Source: Posidonia oceanica (lineage: Eukaryota > Streptophyta > Magnoliopsida > Alismatales > Posidoniaceae). From it: a stretch of 64,000 bases of DNA. Every line of letters starts with the position of its first letter. Position 1 is the first letter of the stretch. Below are positions 23,101 to 34,620 of this stretch, one piece after another. The notes beneath the pieces were generated by a model. The model saw only the letters and a list, made by a program, of their open reading frames with translations, was not told where the DNA came from and made no database searches. Location of the stretch: the NCBI GenBank assembly GCA_037176725.1, contig JAZBRS010000029.1, positions 128,435,001 through 128,499,000 on the forward strand. The letters are read 5' to 3'. A program made the translations under genes and the position numbers.

Positions 23101-25813
23101 GCAGCGGCGACTGTCGGGCGCTCGCGGAGGTTGGGGCTGGCTCAGAGCAAGCTTCCGGTGCTTCCCAGACGTCCGGACGCGAGCTCCGAAGCTCGGGCAG
23201 CGATTCGGCACTTTTTGGGTTCAGCAGAGTGACTGGAGGTGGGGGGGAGCGTTGTTGCTCGTCTGGTTGGATGGAACCCTCCGGGAGGTAGCTGGAGGTC
23301 CGGGAAGTGATTTTGGATGGTTGGTTTGCTGTTCTGGAGAGTGTAGAGGGAGATTGAAGGTGGGTTTGATTTCTGGTCCGGAGGAGGGGTAAGTGTTTGT
23401 TGTGGAGATTTCGGTCTGTGGTGAGCAAGAGGGCTGAAGGTCAGGTGTTTTGGGAAGGTGGATGTCTGGTGATTATCTGGGTGGAGTTTGGTGGGAAGCA
23501 GCGAGCTGTGGTGGAGGGAATTGTGGGAGGATCGGTGTTGGGTTGCAGGTGGAGTTTCAGGTGGATTTCTGGGGTGGTTTCAGTGGTGAAAAGGCAGTGG
23601 GATGGCGGGAGATGAAGGTTGGTAGTTGGGTGAGATTGGGGAAGCAACTGGGAGGAGTGTGGTGGCTTGAGGTGGGTCTGGCTTGCTGGAAAGGGAAGAG
23701 GAAGGTTTGCTACGGATTTTAGCAGAGGAAGGGGAGGGAACTGCTGAAGGGAGGCTGGAGAATTGGAGGCTCTCTCCGGGATGCTGAAGACTCTCTCAGG
23801 CTCTCTCTTCTGCTCTCTCTTCTCTCTGGAATTGGAAGATGAAGAGGAGAAGGAGGAGGTCGCACAGGTGGGGAGAAAGCTCTGAATTCTGGTTTGGGAT
23901 TGCTCTCTCAGGATTTTTCGATCGCTCGCTCGGATTGCCAACTGAAGAAGATGCTCTGAAGGAGTGAATGGAAGCTTATATGAGGAGGAGGTGGCTGCTG
24001 GCGCGCTGCTGAATTTCAAATTCCACCGGCGGCCACTGCAGCAGACAAGAGATGGCGAGGCGACCGGCATTGAAAGCCTCCGGAATTAGTGCTGAGATGG
24101 AAGAGAGGCGGCGAGCTGCTGTAGGCTGAAAAGATGGAAGCTCGAATTTCAAATGGAGGAGGGAATACTGCAGCAGCTGCTCGCGGGAGGAGAAAACCGG
24201 TGGAAAACACAGAAGGTTGAGGAAGAAGAAGGAAGAAGGAGGTCGGACTGTGGGCCAAAAAGAAAAAGAAAAGAAATAAGGAGAAGGGGGGAAACGGGCT
24301 GACGGGCCCAGTAAGGAAAAAAGGAAATAAAAATAAGAAGGAAGAAAGAAGGAGAGGGAAAAGAAGAGAAATAAAATAGGGAAAAATAAATAAAAAATAA
24401 GTAAAAATACCAGAAAGGTTGTGATGTAGATTAGGATTTTAATTAAATTTTTTAATGGCCATTTTGGGTTGATTAATGTGTTTTGGGCTTGATTAGGGTT
24501 TTAGGGTTTTGGTTTTGCTTTTAATTGGTTTTCACTTGATTAAATGTTTGTTAAACCTTGTTTTAAATTATTTTAAAAATTGTGTTTCCCTTGTTAGATA
24601 CTCAGGACATTGATTAGGATTTTTTTAGGATTTATTTTCGTATTAATCAGGATTGGTTTTAGGTTTTTAAGTCTTAGTCTTCTTAGGGTTTTTTCTTTCT
24701 TAAGTCTTTTAAATTATGCTTTGATTTTTACTTGAGATTTTTTTAGTTAGATTTTTCTGGTTTGATAGGGTGTTTTTAAATCTTTTAAGTGTGTTTTTCT
24801 TTTCCCTTTTTTAATTAAGTTTTTATGTTGTTCTTCTTATGTTTATTAGGTTAAGTCTTTTGCTTCTTTAATTACTTGTTTTAGTGTTTGTTTTTTAATT
24901 CTTCTTTTTAGGTTTTGTTTTTTAATTCTTTTGATGGGGTTTTTACTTTTGGTAGGTTTTGGTTTTATTTTAGTTTTTTCCTTGATTTTTCAGTGTTTTC
25001 TTTTGATTTGTTTTGCATTTTTTTGCTTACATGCTTGGTTTTCCTTTTAGTTTGATTTAGTTAAGTTTAGGTTTTTAATTGCTTGTTTAATGTTTTTTAA
25101 TTGTTTTTCTTAGGGTTCTGATTTGTTTCTTTTATACTTTGGGGTTTTACAGATTTTTAGGGGTTTTCATGGATTTTTGCAAAAGAGGGCAAAGGAAAAG
25201 GGAAGGAAGAAGGAAAAGGGAAAAAGAGGGAAATAAAAGGAAAAGAGATGGGTTGGAGAGAAATGATTTTTAAAATTCAGGAAAAAGGCTAAAAATAAAG
25301 TAAAAATAGGAATAAGGTAGAGAAGGGATAGAAGTACAAAGGGGGCCCACAGCCAGGCCAGAAAAGGGGATGAAAAGAGAGATGATAATCAGGAGAGAGA
25401 GAGGAGAGAGAAAATGATAATCCCGGAGAGAGAAAAGGATAATTTGGATGAAAGGGGGTCTTAAGGGTTTTGGAATGAGGTGAAAATTGGTGAGTGGGCA
25501 GTCTAGGATTTGAGGTGTTGGTTCTGAGGTTTTGGTTTGATTCTAAAAAGGTTTTGGAGGGGTTTTAAGGTGTAGAAAAAGGAGAGTTTTGCCTAGGTTT
25601 TCTAGGGTTTTTGGGAATGGTCTAGGTTTGGAAATTTCTAGGTTCTTGGGTAGGCTTGTTAAATGGGTGTTGGTGGGTTTTCCTATGGGTGTTGGTCAAG
25701 ATGGGCTGATTTAGGAGGGTAAAGAAGAGGATTAGGGTTTGGGTTTGGGTTTGAGTCCAGCAATCGCTAGGAGGGCTCCAAGGATCCAAGCCTGCCAAGA
25801 TGGGGTGTCAACC
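20103..25813 (-). repeat. 3' LTR of element C
   Basis: 5,711 bp. In sense it starts at 25813 with GGTTGACACC, where the other LTR has TGTTGACACC, so the terminal T is mutated to G. From 25813 come T/G-rich and A/G-rich stretches (as read on +), then a TATA-like ATATAAG (23981-23975) and a GC-rich exon-like part with a 209-codon ORF (24070-23441). Long AT-rich text with ATGCAA words follows (22700-21700), then the block shared with A and B LTRs (21000-20390). The region after the TATA box is about 3.9 kb, unusually long. Confidence 0.95.
23975..23981 (-). promoter_or_regulatory. TATA-like box, element C 3' LTR
   Basis: ATATAAG in sense, after CCTCCTCCTC and before a gene-like CT-rich leader. 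The same site lies at 45225-45231 in the 5' LTR. Confidence 0.5.
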
Positions 25814-25826
25814 GATGCCCCTCCCT
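25814..25826 (-). other. Polypurine tract of element C
   Basis: In sense AGGGAGGGGCATC, identical to the PPT of element B, immediately before the 3' LTR. Confidence 0.9.
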
Positions 25827-26359
25827 GAGCAAGGTCAAGCGGAGCGAGACCGCTGCTCAGGGTTGACAAGACACCCCATCTGACCGGCGGGAGCAGCGGG
25901 TTGCTATGGGCGTGAGCTACTTATTCGGCGGATGCACCGAAGATCGTAGCCTGTTGCCGCAATGCAAAATGCTAGGTGCAGATGGATGATGCTAAGTGCG
26001 ATGCATGCTAATGCAAATGCAATGCAAGAAGTTAGCATAAAGGTTAGTGCAGCTAGAATAGATGCTGATGCTGTGCAAGTGATGGTGATGATGTTAAAGT
26101 AATATGCAGTGCTAGCTGGGGAAGTGCTAAGATGATGCAAGAGGAATGATAAAAAGGCGCGATGTGGCGCGAGGATCTGGCAGGGAGGCCAGACTTGCGC
26201 GACAAAGCGAGGAAAAAACAGGGTGCAGCTTGTCCCCGCCCGGGGAACAAGCTAGCAGAAAAGAAAAAAAGGGTGCGAGGGGAGAGAGGCCAACTCTCCT
26301 ATCGCAAAAAGGGGGGTGCATGACTTTGCCTTCCTGGGGCAAGGCCACGCCAAAAAAGT
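25827..26359 (-). other. Element C 3'UTR between PPT and arrays
   Basis: Contains a GATGC/AATGC-rich low-complexity stretch (25950-26110) and a GC-rich part with CCCGCCCGGGG-like words (26220-26340). No ORF or motif that I recognise. Confidence 0.5.
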
Positions 26360-27340
26360 GATAAGGTGACGGGCTTATCGTCCGAATAGTTTACGGTCCT
26401 ATCAACCGGGAGTGATAGTTTAGGTTATCAGCCTAGAGCGATAGTTTAGGTTATCAGCCTGGAGTGATAGTTTAGGTTATTAGCCTAGAGCAGTTGTGAG
26501 TGATAGTTACTGGATATCAGCCGTATAACATGGTTGTGTGGGATAGTTTACAGTCCTATCAACTGGCGGATAGTTTACAGACCTATCAACTGGAGGATAG
26601 TTTACAGACCTATCAACTGGCGAATAGTTTACAGGCCTATCAACTGGAAGCCACAAACCATGAGTGATAGTTACTGGGTATCAGCCGTATAACGCAAATG
26701 CCGGATAGTTTACAGTCCTATCAACTAGAGCAATAGTTTACAGACCTATCAACTGGCGGATAGTTTACAGACCTATCAACTGGCGGATAGTTTACAGTCC
26801 TATCAACTGGAAACGGCATTGCGAGGGATAGTTACTGGGTGTCGGCCGTATAACATGATTGCGCGTGATAGTTTAGGATATCAGCCTAACGATAGTTTAC
26901 AGTCCTATCAACTGGAACGATAGTTTACAGTCCTATCAACTGGCGGATAGTTTACAGGCCTATCAACTGGAATGCGCAATGATGAGGGATAGTTACTGGA
27001 TATCAGCCGTATAATGCAATTGCTGGTGATAGTTTAGGATATCAGCCTAACGATAGTTTACAGTCCTATCAACTGGTGGATAGTTTACAGACCTATCAAC
27101 TGGCGGATAGTTTACAGACCTATCAACTGGAAACCGCAATTGCAAGGGACAGTTACTGGATGTCAGCCGTATAACACAACTGTGGGCCAACCATGGATCG
27201 GCCCAGATGATAGTTTAGGTTATCAGCCTGAGAGCAGATAGTTTAGGATATCAGCTTGAGCAGATAGTTTAGGATATCAGCCTGAGCAGATAGTTTAGGA
27301 TATCAGCCTGAGCAGATAGTTTAGGATATCAGCCTGAGAG
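26360..27340 (-). repeat. GATA-hairpin tandem array of element C
   Basis: About 35 short units, mainly 27 bp. On + they read GATAGTTTACAG(T/A)CCTATC then AACTGGC; a second type is GATAGTTTAGG(A/T)TATC then AGCCTGA. In each, GATAG...CTATC or GATA...TATC can pair. Units with GATAGTTACTGGATATCAGC then CGTATAA recur about every 170 bp as a higher-order punctuation. Part of the 3'UTR. Confidence 0.85.
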
Positions 27341-27344
27341 TGCT

Positions 27345-27895
27345 TGATTGTTGATAAGAGGGGACGAGATCATGATGAGAGCTACTGCTAAAGAGGGGGA
27401 TGAGATCATGATGAGAACTATTGATAAAGAGGGGGTGAGATCATGATGAGAACTATTGCTAAAGAGGGGGATGAGATCATGATGAGAACTTTTGCTAAAG
27501 AGGGGGATGAGATCATGATGAGATAAAGAGGGGATGAGGTAATGATGAGAATGATTGATTGATAAGATATCGGACTTATCGGCCGGCAAAGAAGGGATGA
27601 GGTAATGATGAGATAAAGAGGGGGATGAGGTAATGATGAGAATGATTGGTTGATAAGATATCGGACTTATCGACCGGCAAAGAGGGGATGAGGTAATGAT
27701 GAGATAAAGAGGGGGATGAGGTAATGACGAGAATGATTGGTTGATAAGATATCGGACTTGTCGGCCGGCAAAGAGGGGATGAGGTAATGATGAGATAAAA
27801 AGGGGGATGAGGTAATGATGAGAATGATTGGTTGACAAGATATCGGACTTATCGGCCGGCAAAGAGGGGATGAGGTAATGATGAGAAGAAATCAT
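27345..27895 (-). repeat. 37-bp and 91-bp tandem arrays of element C
   Basis: First about five units near 37 bp (GAGGGGGATGAGATCATGAT then GAGAACTATTGCTAAA). Then four units of exactly 91 bp, with GATAAG starts at 27561, 27652, 27743 and 27834. Each carries GATAAG-ATATCGGA-CTTATC followed by GGCCGGC. In sense this core reads CGATAAGTCCGATATCTTATC, close to the hairpin core of element B's array. Confidence 0.9.
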
Positions 27896-27961
27896 CCTAT
27901 GACACTAGGAATATCATAGGGGAAAGAGGGGAAGAATGATACCAAGGGGCGATCAAAAGAT

Positions 27962-27990
27962 GCCCCTGGTGTCGGGATGACACCAGGGGC
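27962..27990 (-). repeat. 12-bp perfect hairpin at the array edge, element C
   Basis: GCCCCTGGTGTC (27962-27973) and GACACCAGGGGC (27979-27990) are exact reverse complements with a 5-base loop. Element B has the same hairpin with A-T in place of one G-C pair (52018-52047). Confidence 0.9.
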
Positions 27991-28054
27991 TGGCCAACGC
28001 GTCCTTGGCATCGAAAGCAGAGGGTGATGACAAGATTGTCGTGCTTGTCAGACG

Positions 28055-28255
28055 AGTAGTTTGGGGTACCAGCCCGCTAGGGACTCAGCTGAGGATGATC
28101 AGCTGAGGAGGATGACAGGTTGACGGACCTTTCGCCGAGCAGTTTGGGGTGCCAGCCCGCAGGGGACTCAGCTGGGGATGATCAGCTGAGGAGGATGACG
28201 GGTTGACGGACCTTTTGCCGAGCAGTTTGGGGTGCCAGCCCGCCGGGGATGATGA
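28055..28255 (-). repeat. 84-bp tandem repeat of element C
   Basis: Two and a half copies (period 84-85 bp) beginning AGTTTGGGGT(A/G)CCAGCCCGC and containing AGCTGA-GGATGA-TCAGCT, a 6-bp stem. In sense the GGCTGG(T/C)ACCCCAAACT word matches motifs at 50313 and 52083 in element B. Confidence 0.8.
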
Positions 28256-28556
28256 TCCAGCTGGGGGCGACCAGCTGGGGACGCTAGATGGCGTAGCTTG
28301 ACGACGCGGGTCCGCAGAGGTTCTGGACTCCGGATTGGGTGCTGAGGACTTCGCTGCGTTGCGATGGCTGCAAGTCTGGCCAGAGGGCCCGAGATGATGA
28401 TGATAATGAATATGCAATGCATTGAACAGTCTTGAAGTGCAAGCAGATAGCAGAAACAGTTTTCATTGATAAAACTTGATGAGTACAATGCCTGTGGCGG
28501 GCCAAAAGATGTACAGCATGACTTGAAAGAAGACCACATGATGATTGCACAATGGC

Positions 28557-29759
28557 CTAATCAGTCCCGGCCTTCTTCGACTGCCTGGAGTCGGGGAATA
28601 GGGGGCCGCTTGGCGGAACCTCAGAAATAGGCCAGAGCTCTCAGACTTCAGCTTCATATTCTGGGGTGCATCCTACACCTCTCACTGCTGCAATGTCTGT
28701 TGATTGGACCCCATGCTGCATCAGACTAGCGAGCTTCTTGGTTGGGGCAGTTGTGCTGAGAGGGTACATCTGTAGAAGCCCGGGCGCTGTGCTGTCAATG
28801 AAGGCGCCCTGCTGGAAGCCGAACTGGCGCATGACCCTGATTGGATGGTACTCTACGCCTGCTGTGAAGCCTGGTAGAATGATCAGCCGCACGTCGCGCG
28901 CGCTGAAGAAGACAGTAAATGGCTCAGCTACAGAGGGGACAATACGCCAGGTTATAGCATTGTCAGTCAGTGCTGATAGCTTCTCGTATTCTTCTTTAAC
29001 GTTCTTGTCTGTCTTGGCACGGGCGCTGCTGCAGTAAGCTTCAAAGGCATGCACTTGAGGGCGCAAGAGGTCCATCTCTAGGTGCGCGGTCAGCCAGACT
29101 TGTATGAGTGCTCCGCAACCGTGGAAGTGGCGGCAGCGATGAGAGATGCGGTCCAGCCCGCGATAGGTCTCTGCCAGGACAACTGGTGCCAGGTCTATGT
29201 GCTGGGTCACCACTGCTAATGCAATTTCTGCAACCTCAATGGCCACCGTTAGTCGGCCATGAGTAAAGATCAGCTCGCCCAGGAAGCGGATAACAAATCC
29301 TCGGAGCCACAGCTCATCTCCGAGTTCTACACGCTTGTTCATGATATCATCGAAGTGCGCGAGGCGAAGCATAGGTTCAGGCCCACTGGTGCAGATTAGT
29401 TTCTGTTGGCAAGTTCGAGTGGAGAGCCGAGTCAGCTGGCTCAGGACCTGGAGGTATCCATCTCGCCTCATGAAAATAGGCGGCCCCAGGATCTTGGAAA
29501 AGCCGCAGATCCGACGCACCTCTTCCAGTGTAGGTGTCAGCTCGGTCTTGTTGAAACGGAAGGCATGATGCGCCGGCTTCCAGAATCTTGCGGCGGCACA
29601 CAGAAGGTGGCGGCTGACCTCCACATCAGCAGCCTTCAGCAGCTTGGTTGGTATGCCCTACAAGCGCAGCTGTTCACAGTCTTGTAGAGTGAGCCTGCTG
29701 ATCCATTCTCGCAGGGCTTCCGAGCAGTGTGCAGGAGTTAGCAGAGTAGGAAAGCCCAT
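28557..29759 (-). pseudogene. DUF7745 / plant-mobile-domain-like ORF of element C (two stops)
   Basis: A 400-codon frame in sense downstream of pol, starting MGFPTLLTPAHC at 29759 and ending at TAG 28557-28559. Motifs: ELTPTLEEVRRICGF, LAPVVLAETYRGLDRISHR with a CRHFHGCGALIQVWL continuation, PFTVFFSARDVRL, GVEYHPIRVMRQFGFQQGAF. These fit the DUF7745/plant-mobile-domain-like family found in Tat elements and plant genomes; its biochemical role is not established. The frame is broken by TAG at 29658-29660, where B has Trp, and TGA at 28641, where B has Gln. The longest open part is 327 codons. About 70% of residues agree with the B copy by eye. Confidence 0.8.
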
Positions 29760-31266
29760 TATACTGATTACAGAGGGACAGGCAGATAGCTGCAGAAGCT
29801 TGAAAGTACTTGCTATCAATAAACAGTCAGATCTCGCAGGCGTATATTCTTTGACAATAAACAGAAACTGAGGCTGATAAAGTAGTTCCATATGCATCAT
29901 AGCAGTCAATAACAGAACATAGCAATTAAGCACAAATAGGCAAGGGGATTATGCAGCAGTCTTGCGGGGGCGAGGGCCGGCAGGAGCTCTGGACCAGCGC
30001 AGCTTGAGTGTCGTCGAAGCGCTCTGCTGGGGAGAAGTACTGCCTCAGGGCCTGAGCGTGTTGCAGAGCGGAGAGATTGGTGGAAGGAGAAAGGAATGAA
30101 AGAGGAAGATGCATGTATGCATGATGCAGGTGATATGCTTATGAAGATGAGTAGTATGCTTGGATGGATGAGTATGCTTGGATGAATGAGTAGGCTTGGA
30201 TAGATGAGTATGCTTGGATAGATGAGTATGCTTGGATGCCCTCAGCATAGGGAGTGCTTTGGTGCCCGCTGCAAAGGAAGGGAGTGGTCCCTGACTCACT
30301 GGGCCCTACCTAGACTCTTGGCTTGCTGGTGGCGCTCCGGAACAGGTGTTGGCATTGTACAGGTGGTGGTGTGATGAGGACAGGCTATTGGCCAAACTCT
30401 CAGGACCTACACCTATTCTTTCAGCTCTCTTTTTTTTTGATTGATTTCTCCCTCATAGGTATGCAGTCTTTCTCTGCCCCTAGCCAGGAGAAGGATGAGT
30501 GTTCGCTCTTGAAGGGATGTGGTAGATTCTTTTAAGCTCGACATGCTGGGGGTCTCTAGTGAAGCATGGGGGATAATGGTGCCTGTGTTTTTCGGGCTAC
30601 ATTTTGCCTTTTTTCTTCTTTTTTTGTTTTTTGCTTTGCTTGCTTTTTTCCCCTTTTTTTTTTGGTTTTTGTTCTATCTCTTTTCTCTTTCTTTTTTTTT
30701 TTTTGCTTGTTGTTTTGCTTTTCTCTCTTTTTTTTCAGGCTTTTGCTATCCCCATTTTGGTGGCAAAAGGAGGGTGTTTGAAATGTAATGGATTTAGGTT
30801 TTGGGTTTGCTGTGTGATGGGTAGAAGGAGCAGGGTTAGACTGCACACCCCTATCTCTAGGGCCGGCTTCCGACTTCGTCTCCTGTTCCTTGGATGTGCC
30901 CAAACCTAGGTGTTTACTCTCGCTCTTTTTCAGACTCACATCCTAACATTTTTTCTCCCTCAGAGGTGTATGTCCTTGCGAGATTAGGCGGTTCGCCTGT
31001 CCTTGTTGGTGGTGGCTCCCTCACTAGCTAAGACATCTGAGTAGTGCCAGGTGAGGTAGGGTGACTCTTTCCAGAGCAGGCAAGCACTTCCGGTTTTCAT
31101 CACCGGGCCAAAGATACGATGCTTGAGAGGATGACGATGATGATTCGAAAGGAAGGGACGCAAGAGTTGAAAGGATGATGATGATGATTTGAAGTAAAGA
31201 TGAAGCAAGGAGGCGAGAATGCAAGCGCGAGTGGGAGAAGGGCATCTGCAACGAGGCCGCTTTCGG
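29760..31266 (-). other. Spacer between pol and DUF7745-like ORF, element C
   Basis: No gene. It contains five 18-bp repeats TATGCTTGGAT(G/A)GATGAG (30150-30235), a long T-rich stretch on + (30600-30740, A-rich in sense) and GATGATGAT runs near 31130-31190. The part around 31030-31130 matches the spacer of B at 47130-47230, showing common descent. Confidence 0.7.
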
Positions 31267-34200
31267 TTACTGATAGTACTTCTTCAGATAGCAGAGGTTG
31301 ACGGCCTCAGACTGCTCGACCTGGTCCATATCCTCAAGAGTTACAGCGCCTCCCGAAAAGATCTGCCTGACCACAAAGGGGCCACGCCAGTTGGGTCGGA
31401 ATTTCCCTCGACCGTCAGGCAAATGAATGGCGCGCAAGACAAGGTCCCCTGGCCGAAAGTTTCTGGGCTGGACCTTTTTCAAGAATGCTCTGGCCATCTG
31501 CTTCTGATAGCAGTGAGCGTTGTACATAGCTTGCAGTCTGCGCTCATCAATTAAGTTCAGTTGGATGCAGCGGTCTTCGACCCATTCTGCCTCTTCCAAC
31601 TCAGCTTCTCGTAGGATCCACAGAGAGGGGATCTCTACTTCAACAGGTAACACCGCTTCCATTCCGTACACCAGAGAGTACGGGGTGGCTCCTGTAGAGG
31701 TCCGGATTGATGTCCTGTACGCCCAGAGTGCGTACGGGAGCTTGTCGTGCCAATCCTTGTGGGTTTCTGCCATTTTCTTCAGAATTTTGACAACGTTCTT
31801 GTTTGCAGACTCCACTGCTCCGTTCATCTGTGGCCGATAGGGCGAGGATCGATGATGCTTGATCTTGAGACTCTGCAGGTATTGCTCGATCCTTTTGGCA
31901 ATGAAGTTTGTGCCATTATCAGAGATGACTGAGTGCGGGACCCCATATCGGGCAATGATATTGTTCTTGATAAATTTTTCTGTTGCCACAGCGGTGACTG
32001 TTCTGTAAGAGGCTGCTTCCACCCACTTGGTAAAGTAATCGATCGCTACCAGAATGTAACGATGACCATTTGAAGCAGCAGGGTGGATGGCGCCTATGAC
32101 ATCGATCCCCCAGGTGGAGAAAGGCCATGGCGAAGACATGTTGTGCAGCTGATGTGGAGGGGCCTTGATGAAGTTACCATGAATCTGACAGTTGTGGCAT
32201 CTACGCACGAACCGGCAGCAGTCGGCTTCCATGGTTTGCCAGAAATATCCTTGAAGCATGATCTTCTTGGCCAGGAGGACGCCGTTCATGTGCGGGCCAC
32301 AGGTCCCCGTATGCACTTGGAGCATCAGCGTGTCAGCCTCCGATTTGTTCAGGCAGCGCAGTAGCATCTGATTGTATGACCTTCTGTACAGCTGCCCAGC
32401 CCCCAACACATACTTTGACGCCAGACGCGCCAGAGTTCTCTTGTCTGCTGCTGCGGTATCGGGAGGAAAGCTGCCAGACTCTAGGAAAGATTTTATATCT
32501 CGATACCAGGGCTGCTCCTCTGCTGGATCCGCCTCTTTTATGTTCAAGCAATATGCAGGCTGCTCAATGCGAGTAACAGATACATCCACTGTGCCGTCTT
32601 CAGATATAGTGAGCCAGGATGCCAGAGTTGCCAATGCGTCTGCATACGCGTTCTTGGCTTTGTTCATGTATGTGAAGCAGATGCTCTCAAATTCTTCCAT
32701 CAGCCTCAGCAGGTGTTCGTGATACGGCACAAGCTTGGGATCTTTTGTCCTCCAGTCGCCGTTCACTTGAGAAATTACCAGCATGGCATCACCGTGCACA
32801 TGCAGCTTCTGCGCCTCATGCTCGAGGGCGGCTTTCAACCCTAGGATGCATGCTTCGTACTCCACTTCATTGTTTGTGCATGCGAAAGTCAGCTTCCTCG
32901 CGAAGGGAATCATTTGTCCCTGGGGCGTGGTCAGTACTGCGCCTACGCTTCGGCCCTTTTTGTTGACTGCACCATCAAAGTAGAGCTGCCATTCCTCTTG
33001 CTTCTCAGGATTTTTCTGCTCAGAGTCCTCCATTGCAAAGAGAATGTCTTCGTCAGGGAACTGTGTCTGGAGGGGTTGGTATTCAGGCAGAGGAAGGTCA
33101 GCAAGATGGTCTGCCATGGCCTGACCCTTCATGGATTTCTGCGTGACAAAAGTGATGTCGTACTGAGACAATAACACCTGCCACTTAGCACATCTGCCCA
33201 CCATGGCCGGCTTTTGAAAAAGGAACTTGATAGGATCATGCCGGCATAAGAGCTGTACTGGATATGCCATCATGTAGTGCCTTAGTTTCTGTGCAGCCCA
33301 GACAAGGGACAAACAGGTCTTCTCTAGTGTACTGTACTTGGCTTCGCATTCATTAAATTTCTTGCTCAGGTAATAGATGGCGCGCTCCTTTCTACCAGAT
33401 TCGTCATGTTGGCCCAAGACGGCGCCCATGGAATGCTGCGTGGTAGAAAGGTAGAGAAGCAAAGGTCTCCCTGGTGTAGGCGGGACCAAGACAGGAGGCT
33501 TGATCAGCAGCTGCTTGATCTTGGCAAATGCAGCCTGACACTCCTCGCTCCAGTGCATCTGCGCATTCTTCTTCAAGAGCTTGAATATGGGCTCGCAGAT
33601 GGGCGTAAGCTGTGCAATGAAGCGGCTGATATATTGTAAACGCCCAAGCAGACTTCTGACTTCCTTTTCAGTCCTAGGGGGTGGCATGTCCACGATGGCT
33701 TGTGCTTTCAACGGGTCCACCTCAATCCCCCTTTGGCTAACAATGTAGCCGAGCAATTTGCCAGAAGACACCCCGAATACGCACTTCTTGGGATTCAGGC
33801 GCAGTTTGTATTTCCGTAGACGGTCAAAGAGCTTTTTGAGACAGGTAAGATGATCTTTAGGCTCTCTGGTTTTAGCAATCATATCGTCTACATAGACCTC
33901 TACTTCTTGGTGCATGAGGTCGTGGAACAGCGCAGTCATGGCCCTCTGATAGGTCGCACCAGCATTTTTCAGGCCGAACGGCATGACTTGGTAGCAGAAG
34001 ACTCCCCAAGGGGTGATGAACGAAGTCTTTTCCATGTCTTCTTCTGCCATTTTGATTTGATTGTATCCAGAAAAGCCGTCCATGAAGGAGAGCATCTTGT
34101 GGCCCGCTGTATTGTCGACTAGGACGTCAATGTGAGGCAATGGAAAGTCGTCCTTGGGACTCGCCTTGTTCAGGTCCCTGTAGTCGATGCAGATCCGGAT

Positions 34201-34620
34201 TCGGCCATCTTTCTTGGGCACAGGTACAATATTTGCCAGCCATTCAGGATAAAGAACGACCTTTAGAAAGTTGACGCTGAGCTGCTTCATTATCTCTTCT
34301 TTGATCATGAGCAGCCACTGTGGTCGCCATCTTCTTAGTTTCTGCTTCACTGGCTTGGCATCCGGGTTTAAGGGCAGATTGTGCACCACTACTTCTATGT
34401 CAAGGCCGACCATATCCTCGTAACTCCAGGCGAAGACATCCGCATATTCTTTCAGGAATGCGATGAACTCTGCTCGAGCCTGGGAGGACAGCTGGGCACT
34501 GATACGAACTTCTCTGACTTCCTCAGCTGTGCCGATGTTGACAACCTCTGTTTCTTCTTCAACATGGAGGTTGGGGCCTTCTGGGTCGTCGTCATAGGGC
34601 CGGAACTCGGGCAATGATTA
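31267..34620 (-). CDS. pol of element C: RT, RNase H, archaeal-type RNase H, integrase
   Basis: An uninterrupted 1,115-codon frame from after the TAA at 34618-34620 to TAA at 31267. Numbering from the first codon after the leading TCA: reverse transcriptase about 85-260 with CIDYRDLNKASPKDDFPLP and YVDD at 241-244; Gypsy RNase H about 360-495, degenerate (LLLYLSTTQHS, with Ser where the first catalytic Asp is expected). The second, archaeal-type RNase H (543-665) has all four acidic residues: D547, E585, D609, D659. Integrase has H768/H775/C806/C809 and D838, D899, E935 (35 residues between the last two), then a C-terminal GDLVLRA-type domain. The dual RNase H is diagnostic of Tat. The domain set looks intact, but it is in frame with gag only across stops. 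Confidence 0.92.

Noticed and set aside
24480..24530. Telomere-like TTAGGGTTTTAGGG text in the C LTR
   Set aside because: Irregular T/G-rich low complexity, not a TTTAGGG array.
26360..27340. Possible CRISPR-like array
   Set aside because: Units are variable tandem repeats without unique spacers, inside a plant retrotransposon 3'UTR.
27329..27895. 188-codon ORF of SSLPHPLFAGRQVR-type repeats
   Set aside because: A reading of the 91-bp and 37-bp tandem arrays; no independent evidence of coding.
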